Assembly: GCA_010645155.1 (NCBI GenBank)
Contig: CM021319.1
Coordinates: 7,339,220 to 7,403,219 of the forward strand
Origin: Tigriopus japonicus
Lineage: Eukaryota > Arthropoda > Copepoda > Harpacticoida > Harpacticidae
Length of the DNA: 64,000 bases
Reading direction: 5' to 3'
The translations under genes and the position numbers were made by a program. Of the stretch, positions 33,989 through 47,600 are shown in pieces. The notes under the pieces are model-generated. The model searched no databases. It saw nothing but the letters and a program-made list of their open reading frames with translations, and was not told the DNA's origin. Numbering within the stretch: the first letter of the stretch is position 1; every line of letters begins with the position of its first letter.

Positions 33989-36900
33989 TCAACGCTTTGG
34001 TGTGAGCGGTTGTTGATGCTGTGGTGGTAGTTGTATTAAAGGGCGTGGTTCTCTCCATTGCCCAATATCACGATTTGCGTGTAGATCTCTCCGTGGAGGA
34101 AGAGGGGGTGGGGGCGGGGATGACGAGGAAGAGGTACGATTGGGTACCGCGGGTGGAACGGCGGGGGGTTGGAATTTGGGTGGAGGTTTGGGAGGAAGTG
34201 GGGGAGGGTTGTTCGGCGCCAAGGACGGCGTAAAATGGGAAGGTAATCCCGGGGAGGTCAAAGGTCCGCCCAAGTGACTATTTGACGAGGAACTACCCCC
34301 CGATGGGGTAGGTAGAGGAGGCAACATACCTCCAGGTGTGGCGGTGCAACTCGTTGGAAGCATGACCGGGATCTTGATGGGATCGGCATCCCCTGGCGAT
34401 CTCACTTGATGTGCTGAGGGAGTGCTTGGACCCGAGGGAGGAGAGGATCGGAAGATGGGCGACGTCAATGGCGAATCCGAACCGTCTGTTTCGGATTGAC
34501 GATGATGATGGTTTTGTTTGAGCCGGGGCAACGGGTTTGGATGACTTTTACCCGGAAGATTTTTGGGCTTGATACCGGGCGAACGAAGATTTAGGCCTTT
34601 CCACCGGGGTTTGCCCTCCTGTAAAAAGGATTACACGTGCTTTTCATCTAGCTAAATGCATAGAGGGATGCTAATTTGTGTCCAAGAGCAATTTTTTCTA
34701 TAATCGAAAGAAGATGGTTCGCATTGGGATTCTTACTAGGATTTTCTTCTTCATGGCGGGATCCAAGTTCTTAGGCTCGATTTCATTACTACGTTCCCAT
34801 AGATAATCATCTGGGCTTTCTCTTTCTGACATATTTGGGAACGGGTCCAAGGTCTCCAAGAACGTCTAGAATTGGAAAAAATATATGAATTTGAACGTAT
34901 ACCTTTGTTTTGTGTGACATTCCTTACCCTTAGCACTGGGTAAGTTTCCAAGCAATAGGGTTGATTTTGATATTGCTGGATTTCCGAAATGATCTCCGCC
35001 ACTTTTCTGCGCTTCGAGAAGTTGATCAAATCGGTGTTATGAAGTAAATCTGGATTCCCCTCTTCCAAGAACAAAATGTTAGACTGGTATTGTCCAAAGA
35101 ACGGGACGCATGGAGGGTTAATTGATCGAAGTTTTTCCCAATAAAGCTTGAAATGTTCCTCAATGTAGAGAGATGCCTCTTCCAACGACTTCAATAAATG
35201 GTTGGGTACTCGCTAAAGGTAAAAAGATGTTGGACATGCGTTAAGTTTCCAAGCAAAAGAAACCTTTGAGATGAATTCCCGCCAGGGCTGAGAGATCGCT
35301 TACGTCTTTTGTATGGGACAATCGGTGAACACCACAACTGTTGAGGACAGAGGTAATAGCGAGAACACCACTGAAATTGTTGTACTCTTGGAGGACCACC
35401 ATGATCTCGAGTGTACGTTGCACCAGAGCCACACGTTCGTCAATATTCTCCGTTTCGACGATGAGCTTTTGAAGGTATCGGGTGAACTGTGGGTAAGCCA
35501 AAACAAAGCACCATTAGTATTGCACCCTTTTCAAGAGCGTGGAACGTGAATCTGTGTTCCCTTACATTGACAGTGTGTCGGATCATTTTTAAGAGATTAG
35601 GACTTCGCTTGTCTTTGTCCTCTCTGGTCCATGCTTGGTCCACAAGTTCGGATGGTTTCACAGCGCGATAATATTGGAACTCCAAGAGGGTCAGTTGGCG
35701 AGCAATCTCGATGGGATGGTACGTGAGGATCTCGGGCCAGCCATTCTCTTCGGCCACATTCTCCAAATGCCTTTCGATCGGTGGTGGAGATTTCATGAAG
35801 TAAGTGATCTCCTTTTCTTTTTCATCGTTGGAACGCTGCAGAATATGGGATGGAATGAAGTCTACAATAAGTGAATGATCAAATTTGAGTGACATCCCAT
35901 GCTTCTTACTCTTTGGACAATCTTGATGATGCAGTCGACCCATTTCCGCATGGATTTCCCACTGATTGTAGCGAGAAATTCCTTCAGTTTCTCTAGTAGT
36001 TCTAGGTCGTGCTCAAAGTCGTAAAAGTGTTGGTCCACCCAATGTTTGAGCACATTGAGCACTCGGAACTGCACAGGCTGACTGTATTCTTTGCGGAAAC
36101 GCTTCAAATCTTGATTGATCCGCAACTTGGAGCTCTTCTCGCCGTGCTCTGAATCTGATTCAGAATCGCTGGCGAATTCGGGCTCAGGGATTTCAAATCG
36201 CTAAAATTCAAAATGATTTGCTATTAAAAAAAAGACAGAGTAACACAGGAGAACGTCGATCCTTACCTCGATCAGAAGATCTAAAAGCTCATGAGGGGTG
36301 CAAAAACTTCGATAAGTGGTGAGGAAAGTCTTCAAAAACGTTGGGTCCGCGTACAAATGATAAGTGAGTCGCTCCACCAATTTGACTAGAGTAGCTCCCT
36401 TAACAGACAAAAAGAAACCAAAATTATTTCAAAGACTTCAAAACATGTGTTCATCAATCACGATCTTACCTTGATGAGAGGAACACCATTCGACTTTTCT
36501 TTCTCTTCTAAAACGAGATTTGCACTAGAATCTGGCTCTGCAAATTTGTACTTGTCCGAAGGTGGAAATCGCAACGGATGCTGAGTTTCCTCTTTCGAGA
36601 GAATCACATTCAAGAGTCTTTCCAACATGGGCTTCGTATTTAACATGACCAAAGCAGCCATCCAAGCATTCTTCTCCTCCTCGGAATCGGCTTTGAACAC
36701 GATCCGAGGTCGTTCTCGCGGAGTGAGCTCGAAAGTGAATTGCTCATGCTCATTGGGGCCATCCTCGCGATCGAGGACATCGACAAGTGTGATAAGATGC
36801 TTCTCTTGGAGTCGATACTCAGTCCCTGAACCCACTGATGCAGATCGCCGCTTGTTGGAGCAAGGTTTGCAGATGATGATAATGCCGTCACAGAGAAACA

Positions 36901-39472
36901 CGTAGCGTTGATCTTGCCGAGGTTTCTTGAGATCGCGTAGTATGCGAAGTTTGCCCTCTGAAGCAAAAGCGTAAGACTGTATTAACCGGCTTTTCGGGGA
37001 AACAAAATCGTAAATGAGCAATAATTTACCATGAACTAGACAAGATGACTTATTGGTCAGGTCCTCTCCATCCCAATCACGTATGGACGCTTGGAGCCGT
37101 TTCAGCGTTTGAAAGGCCTGTTGTCGAGACACCCGAGTGGTCACGGATCTGTTGATGATGTCGCTGAAAGCAAATGATCCTTGAATGAGCAACCCTCCTG
37201 CCACAAAATACAGACATCAATGGTCGAACCTGGTTTTTCGCTTGGCAATTGGACCCGCTTGTTGAACCGCTTGGTTTAACTTCTTCTTAAGAGGAGTCAA
37301 CATGGAAGAAACCCCCATTAGAGTCGTGTGATCATCACTTGATGGTGTGGATTTTATGAGCCACTACAACAACAAGACAAAACAATGAATTTCCAATCCG
37401 GAGAATTGGGGACGTCCTGGCATTATACATTACCTCAATGTAGTTAAAGTAGTGGAAGCAATGATGAATAGGACCCAGGAGGAGTTCGGGCAAATAGAAC
37501 TTGATAGCCTCTCGAAACCCTTTGCCACACGTTCGAAGGGCATCGGATTGTTTGGGGAGGAGATTGTACAGGGTTTGTCGACAAACGGGAGACAAGATGT
37601 CCTTGGTGTACTTGATATACACGTCGAACTCTTCAGCTTCGGCCAATTCCTCGAAACACGGCCCAACCATGGGCGGATTACCCTCCTCGGTCATTTCGAG
37701 AGTATCCTCTAAGGAACTGATGAGGTTGACGGTCAATTCTGTGATCTCGATGATATTGGAGAAGATGGCGTCAATCTCTTGTTGATTGCCTATCGAATCC
37801 TTTTGAAGGATCTCCCGAAACACCTTGGTGATCATGTGCTGATCGCGAAGATATTGCTTTTCATCAATGATCAAGTCTTTGACGACTTCATCGTACGGTT
37901 GAGCCTTCTTGTGATCCCGAGACTTTTCGTGGTTTTGATTTAGAACATTTTCTTGTTGAAACATTTCCATGAGGACCTGAAATATGTGCAACTCAATGCG
38001 GTTTGATACTAGTTTGGGCAGAAGATCAAAATTTTCGGGGCATGCGTAACGAAAACTCGATCTAAAAAGTGAAACAAGGATTGTCGGTTTCATGTTGGAA
38101 GACGAGTCCTTTGGGTTTGGATGCAATGGACAACGAGTCTACAAATGACAGAGACGGACAGACGCGGAGAACAAGAGGAAAAAGGGCCAAAAGAGAAAAA
38201 AATGACGAAACAAAAGATATTCTAACCGGAATAGATTATCAATAACCGTTCAAGAACTACAACTGATGTATCATTTCCCTAAATTTTACCTGGCCCTAGA
38301 ATGCGTGGAAAAAAGTCGAGACAAAAGACAGAACATAAGTCAAAGCAGTCTTAGTAAGAAGCACAACAATAGCATTATCAAAGCGGAGACGCGGCTCGCA
38401 ATACTTTAAAGGGCTTACCTTGTCGCTACACATGGCTACTTGGATGTCTTGGCGGGTGATCTCCATATGACGATAGTTCTTGACATAGTTACCGGAAAGC
38501 TGGAAGTAACCAAGGGCAAATCTTAAACACCTATGAACGCTGAATTGGATTATAATAAAGAGGGCTTTCCACCCCTGGACAAGCACTCAAAAAGGCTCGG
38601 AAATATCTCTGTCACGGACACAACTCAGGGATGTATGTAGGGATCGAGCGGACGATCATATTCACCTTGAGGATATCGGCGGAAATATACTCCAACACCG
38701 CGACCAAATAAAGCGTGACAGTCTCTTCGATTCGGTTATGCAACACTTCCCGCAACAAAGGATGGACCTTGTCTACGGGTAACAGTAGACTGGACTTCTT
38801 CTTGCCCTTGCCAATGGCGGCTTGGGCCTCCGTATTGGCCCATTTATCAATCGGACTAGGAAAAGTCTTGGACACCCGATCCTCAATGTCATGTACGGAT
38901 GTGGGCACGGGTTTCGAAGTGAGCATGGCCAACAGGCGGAGGATCAAATCCTCCAGATAGATGAGCGCTTCTTCATCCACCACCAATTGCGGATGCACTT
39001 GTCGCAACACTTTTTCCAACGAGCTCACGAACACGCCTCGCCAACGGGACAGATTCTCCTCATTCTGCCAATCATAAGGACCCAACAAGTCCACGGACAC
39101 GCCCGATGACCCGTGAAGCGAGGCCAACGAAGCCGAGGCCAAGGAGGCGTGGGACGACATGTGCGCCGCGGCGGGGGCGGGCATGGTTTGGGCGTGATGC
39201 CCGTGATGATGCGACGCGTGTTGATGCTGAGGGAGCAGATGGGACGAGGCGTGTCGGTGGGCGGTGGCCGAGCCGCCCCCGCCCAAAGAGGCCGAGGCCA
39301 CGGCCGTGGACAAGGCCAGATTGGACAGACTGCCCACTATGGACGAGGCCGAGGCCGAAGCCATGGCCACGAACGACGAGGACGAGGAGGATGGAGGAAG
39401 CGGAGGCGGTGTCCGTGTTGATGGGTCAGCAATGATGACGAGTCCTGATTTTTCCAGATGCCGCTTACTCAT
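33989..39472 (-). CDS. SOS: Son of sevenless Ras guanine-nucleotide exchange factor (13 exons, 1368 aa)
   Basis: It activates Ras at the membrane downstream of receptor tyrosine kinases and is recruited by Grb2/Drk. Exons in phase: 38666-39472, 38419-38499, 37434-37976, 37230-37363, 37030-37163, 36470-36957, 36267-36398, 35910-36200, 35566-35835, 35304-35486, 34928-35212, 34737-34865, 33989-34618. Domain order: Ala/Ser/His-rich extension (about 125 aa, unusual); histone fold ([22 protein letters not shown]); DH ([14 protein letters not shown]...[12 protein letters not shown]); PH ([14 protein letters not shown]...[10 protein letters not shown]); REM ([35 protein letters not shown]); Cdc25 ([56 protein letters not shown]). 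The proline-rich tail has PPLPPKPP and [11 protein letters not shown]3-binding sites. The junction from exon 4 to 5 uses a weak donor (gttcga). The start codon is the first in frame; a later start such as MASASASS is possible. Confidence 0.94.
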
Positions 39473-41934
39473 TCAAGCCCTCAAGAAGAGGCTAAGAATG
39501 AGGACGAGGATGAGGGTGAAGAAGAAGATGAAGAAGAGGACGAGAAAGAGGAGGAGGACTCACTCAGTCACTCAGTGGGTGAGTCAGTGAGTTAAACAGC
39601 GCTGCTTGGCCAGCCAGTCACTCTGTCCTTCCTTCCATGGACTCGCGAAGAAAAGCCAGCGGGACTGAAGGCGGGCGGGTGGACGGGCGCACGCTCACCC
39701 GCTCGCCGGTCCAGCACCATCACCGGACTGGAGAGCACGTACCACAAGGCTCAAGACCGGAGAACGGTCGACAACGCTCCAGTGGAAGGAGAAAGAGGAG
39801 AAGGAGAACGGCGACGACGACCACCACCACCAGCGAGAAGTCAGAGAAGAACTCGGAGGAAGAGGAGGAGAAGACTGCTAGAGAGGATCTTCTCTAACCC
39901 GGCGAAAGATAGGAAGGACCCTGCTCACGCAATCTTTATTTTTATATGGCTGTCCATTTCTTGGAAAAACGATAGGTTTGTCTTATGATGGCAGTATTTG
40001 CGATATTTATTTTGTTTTTGAGACGGGCAAACGGCCCACAAATTTGGAGTGACGAATATTGCAAAGTAACGCAAACTGTGAGAGGAGGTCAGAAAGAAAT
40101 GCAAATAAATTACAAAGAGGGAGTAACTTAAACGCTTCGCTACTCTTCGCACCCAAGGACAAAAAATTGACAAAATTCTAAAGTCAATAGAGAAGTAAAT
40201 CGTTTAGAAAAAAATACTTGTGAGACCAGACCTGAATTTCAGCATCGTTTATGAGCGCTATCTATTTTCATAGTTGCTTAAAGATGCATCTTGAGATAGA
40301 CGATTGCAACAAACCATTGGTCTGGGCTATAACATGAACATGACAATCTTGTCAAACGTCCCAAAAATTTGACCATTCAAAACAAAACAAATAGTTTTTT
40401 AGATGATATATTTGAAACTATCCATAATTTCACCAAAATAATCGATAAATACGACTGATATTTGTTCTTCACAAGGACTAATTTTCTTTTGATAAATATG
40501 GAATAATTTTCGGTTAAAAATCAGCTTAATGAACACGCAAAGATATAAAATCTCCCTTAGGACAAGCAAAAGCTCTGCCAAAAATATTTCAGTGATCTTT
40601 GAACTAGTAACATGAACGCGTTTCCCCCACACTTTCGTTCATTGCTATATCTATGACTTTGTGCCTGGGCTCTGTTTCAAAACACGGCAAATTTGACCCT
40701 TCACGGTCACAAGGACAGCTGCCCTTGCTCTGGGTGCCAAAATTCGGCTGTTCGGCTGGTTCGACTTAAAGGCCGAAAATCTTGTTCTTTATATCTAGAA
40801 GATTTTGTTGTTTTGAGTGATAAAAAGTCCCTTCCCATTACCGTTTGATCTCTGATTCGAATGTTTTGGTATAACCAGGTCATTTCCATAAAATTTAATG
40901 TCAGGGTTTCTTTATTTGATGGAGACATAAAAGTCATCTAACACCGAGGCGTAATCGGTGGCTTAGTTGCAACTCTTTGGAATTGGAAGAGAAACAAGAA
41001 CACAGCAGTTGGAACTTGGAAGACTACATTCCAATGTGACTGATAAATCTTGCCAAAAAAAGTATCGAAAAACATTGAGAAAATAAAGACATCAGAACTT
41101 GAACAAATTATGAACAAAAAATGCACGGTGAGTCATTCAAAAGTATTATTGATCAATCAAAATAATGTCTTATTCCATTTTACGAGGATTGTATTTAACC
41201 ACTGAAACCTTTTATTTCAGCCCAATGCAGATTGCCCCGCCACCTTCTTTATTTGCTACAGCAGCCAAATCAGTCTAGCCAAATGACTCATTAAAAGGCC
41301 AGTTTAGAAAATCCACTCCATTTCTTTCACATAAACATCCCCTCAAAATAAATTTTGATGGATTCAAATAAAACCTCAAAAGAAACGGTATAAATTTCAA
41401 TGTCAAAAGAACTAACAAATTGCAATCTTTTCATCAGATTCCCTTATTTGACCCGTCATCATCTCAGTAAAGTGGCCTTCCTGGGCGAATCAGCAGTCAC
41501 CAAGCCAGAAAAGGAGAGACAAACTCGCTCACTCACTCACTCACTCACTGACTGGCTTAGTTTGCTGAACAAGAGGACCCAACGACAGAAGAACGAGAAG
41601 AAAAGAAGAAGATTGAAGACACACTCTCAGGGGAAGACAACCCAAGAAAGACACGCCAACCTCGTCGTTACCGTGACCTCGATCCCGTGGGAACGGATCG
41701 CTGTGAGCCACTCACCTTTGGGACGCCAATCCGAGGCCTGTCAATCGAATCACGCCCGTCTTTCTTTCTATCCCGTGACCTTCCTTCCCTCCCCGTTGAA
41801 GTACTTGGACTATAACGGCACGTTCCGCGTCCCCGATTGGGTCCTTGTCCCACAATTTGGGCCTCTCTCCAGCCGGCTCGACTCACGATTGGGTGGGCCG
41901 AGGGCCGGATTGAGGTGGATTCTCCTGGGTCAGC
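39473..41934. promoter_or_regulatory. head-to-head intergenic region of SOS and YY1
   Basis: 2.46 kb between divergent starts. The SOS side has a purine/pyrimidine-strand-biased tract (gaggacgaggatgagggtg and onward, 39499-39560) and GC-rich sequence to about 39890. The middle is AT-rich. The YY1 side has a CTCA simple repeat (41530-41550). A plus frame from 41400 runs into the YY1 start in another frame; it is read as 5' untranslated sequence. Confidence 0.45.
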
Positions 41935-43856
<1,922 letters not shown>

Positions 43857-44684
43857 GTTTGTCGTTGTTGGATGCGCTTCTACCAGTCAACTGTCAGCCA
43901 CGCCCTTACTGACAATGGGCAACTGAACCTCCGAAATGGGTGGAACACTAACGATAACTCCCAACGACCGCGCTCAAGAGCGAAACCATGAATCGAGATC
44001 TCTCCGCTTACAGGAGCCTTCACCATCCTCATGATAGCCTTGACACTGGGATTGATGGCATGATCTCGCCGAGGTTATCTTGCCATCCTGCCTCCCATGA
44101 CTCCAAGCTGCCTACTAATTTTGACGATGAGGAGGGCGAAGAGCAACTATTGCAACACCAACAACCACCATTCGTAGTCTACACGCAGTGAAACATCCTT
44201 AGATAGTGCCTCAATCGGAGCTCGTCAACCCAGACATTCAGTGGGGTGGTTTTGTGCATGAACGAACAAACTAAGGACAATCTAGAAATTTGTGCATCGT
44301 GAGTGAAACCTCTATTCTCAAAGGCTCAATCTCCTCACACACGCTTATTGGAGGAAGGCCGTGTCGTTATCGGATCGAGAATTGTGAAGCAACCCAATTG
44401 TTGATCTGCTCTTACTCCCTGTTCACACACTCTCGATTTGAGAGCGAAACAACCACCATATAACTACACATCAACAAGAAAGACTATTGATTGTGAGAGT
44501 AGACAAAGGTTCTATGATATTCTCGTAAATACATTCATACAAACAACCCCCCAACGCACTTACACCCAAGAAAGAAACCGATAGTAAGAGGAACGAAGAA
44601 GCCCAACTAAGAGCTACCTAATTATTATTTTGAAAATGATTCATTTAGTGAGGGATTAGTGAGCAAAATACACTTTCCAAAATG
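43857..44684. other. 3' region between convergent YY1 and the secreted-protein gene
   Basis: Probably the YY1 3' untranslated region plus spacer. A short plus frame (43988-44191) has no family features. I found no clear AATAAA on the plus strand. Confidence 0.5.
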
Positions 44685-47600
44685 TCAAGTTGATAAGCGT
44701 ACAAAATTTGGCATATATGTATCCAATTCATGAAGACGTGTCTCCTTGGAAGGGACAATAACATCGAGCGAACTCTGAAGGTCCACGGAATTCCCCTTGG
44801 GCGTTTGAGTTTGACTTCCAGATTCGACCTCGTTGAAACGGGAAAGATCAAGAATACGATCAGTAAACGCTAAGGTTGTCCTTGGAATTGGTTCAACAGG
44901 AGATGGACTGATCTTATCCTGGTCGTGCCTTTTCCATCGGCGATTATGCTTGACTTGCGCTGTTCCATCAACTATTGTTGTCAAACGGGTCGTATATTCA
45001 CCAGGGACTGAGCCCGAAACGTACTGCGTTTCCACTCGGTTCCATAATGTATTCTTGTTTGCACCAACTTGATCTTCATCGCTGATAGATGACGCCGATT
45101 GGGCTTTGGGAATGTATCGGGAGTAAATGTACTGGTTTCTGGCTGGTTGGGCCTCCTGATCATAGATTCCTTCAAGGTTCTCATTGTCGGTTTGCTGATC
45201 AAATAAGGGATTCGATGGGTTTTCTCGGTCCGCCTCGGGGCGTGAACGACGGGAATTCCCGAATATTTTACGATACTTCTCGGCATTCCTTTGAGCACTG
45301 GAAGCAAAGAACATGCCATAAGCTTGTTTCAACTTATCCAAATGGGATTTAGCTTCCGCTTCCGATGTATCAGCGTCTATTTCAAGCACATCCGCTTGTT
45401 CTCGGCCAGTTTTTGGATCAAAAGGCCGGTGATTTGTGTCCATCTTGGGCCATACTGAGGGAATCTGAGGAGTTAGAGGAACTTTTGTTGGGATCACTTG
45501 AGCCAATAAAGAGTTAATGTCTCGTTGGGTTGTGGTGAGTAGGACGGTTTGAGTAGACCAGGTTGGAGTGGGCGTTATTTCACTTGAAACCGCCTTCACC
45601 TCGGTCTCCGTGACTGAAATCAGCAAAGCAAAAAGTTCGTGAGACACTAGCAATCGCCAAAAATACTTAGATTAATGATGTGCTTTTTATCAGACAATGA
45701 TGAAAAAAAGTTTACTCTCAACAAATGTATGAATGTGCTAATGACTTTTCGCTTATCCGATGTACTATGAGCTTAAATAGGAAAACCCTTGCCCCTGAAG
45801 CAGGTTCCTCTTATTCGATCAAGTCAATCTGAAACCAGAGTGTGCTATAACATAGGAACAGTTAAAGCACTTTTTATTGCGTCGGAAAAAACTATCTCCA
45901 ACGAGTTGGGATTGATGACTTATTTTTAAACTTCGATTAAACCAAATTTGTCACAGAACAGTTGACTAGAAATGTTTCGCTTGATCTTTTTGGGCGAAAT
46001 GAGGAAATAAAGCGTTCTTTAAACATATTTTGCTTTTACTTATAATCAAACCAAATAGGGGGTTTTGTGGTTTCAGACAACAGATCGCATGTGAGCTGAA
46101 CTAATTCAAATAGCTCGATATACTTTTATGAATACCGTCGTAATCTCATGATGATTCTAAATGTAAAATCACTAGCGTGGCATGTTTACCGTTTAAAGAA
46201 CAATTTTGGAGTGTTCCTAAATCCAATCAGATTAGTGGTTGTTAAGTATGCTCTTAGGTTGTCCACCGCATTTGAAGCACAATTGTGCAGATTTTGCACC
46301 TCAACTAATTTTACATAATCATATTTTAGAGGGTGGTGCCTATTACAGGAAACACTGACCCTCTGCCTTCACTCAGACATGGGAAAGATTGGTCGAAGGC
46401 TAATATGAAAATCCTTTAGAGGCCCCGATAAAGCCTTTATGTCAGTTTTAGAGCATTATTATAGTGCTCTAGTCAGTTTCACAATTTTATCTGCGACCAA
46501 ACATGTGAAAAGTATGAACAGAAGAGTCGCCTTAATAATGAAATAAGGAGAAATTGCTTTCTCTGACTCTTCAAGCCAAGTGCTAAGCAAATCATATGCA
46601 TTAAGTTTGAGGTATATATAAGGTTTCAATCTCGAGTAATAGATGATATGGCAAGCTGTTCCATTTTTTAAACACGTAGTGTTTTCTAAATTGGGATATT
46701 TTGGTCTCATTTTAAAAAATTGCTATGCCTTGTCCAAGGGTATGCCAATTGATTAAAGTAGGCAAAAGAACCTGGCCTGGAACGACAATTAATTGGTTTT
46801 TGATCTTTGATGGAATACTTCTGTGACAAGCCAAAAAAAATTTAATCCAGTGAATTGGCCTTGATTAGAAAAGCTCAGTTTCTAAAGCATCCAAAGAGGA
46901 AGGTGAAGGTGTCGCCTGTAAAATACATAAGCCTTCAAAGTGCAAGCAATGAACCTTTTAATTATCTTTTTGCACAATTATCAAGTGACTTAGTTGAAAT
47001 TCTAGGGGAGATGGTAATGGTCACTTCAACGGCGTTAAATTTACTAGATTATCAACGGCTAACCTCTTTTGCACTATTAAGAATGGTGGCTGCATGCCTT
47101 CCACCCAGTTATTTTTGTTGAAATGCAGATTCTTCGGTCAAAAAAGGTAAAATCTGACTTTTACCCATGAGAAAAAACAAATCTGCTCAGTGTTCTGTTT
47201 TGTCTGCATCAACTATTCGTTACCATGAACACTGGAAACATTTAAAAAACCTGGATTGCTAGGTGCCATGTTCTGAGGTTTAGATCTTGCCTGGACAGCA
47301 AACTCAAACATCGTATCATCCGTATTTTTCCGATGAGAAATATCTAAGGCGGCATCAGAATGGTCCTTTGTCTTGGTGCATGATTTATCGTCTAAAGTTT
47401 CCTTGAGAAAAGTCGGGGAGACGATTCGAACCTCGGACTTTTCTCTAAAAAGGACACTCACTGGACTCACACTCCTCTCTTTTGACTTGTCAACATCTCA
47501 TCATTTTATTTTGCATACCAGTCGTGGTCATGTGCCATTTTTTGGGCTCAAATGGCTAAGTTTCTTTTTTTTGTCCGCATTTCTTAATCTCATTTTTCAT

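Noticed and set aside
39106..39590. Arg/Gly-rich plus frames opposite the SOS N-terminus
   Set aside because: They are the complement of GC-rich Ala/Ser codons and purine tracts in SOS and its 5' region, with no independent support.
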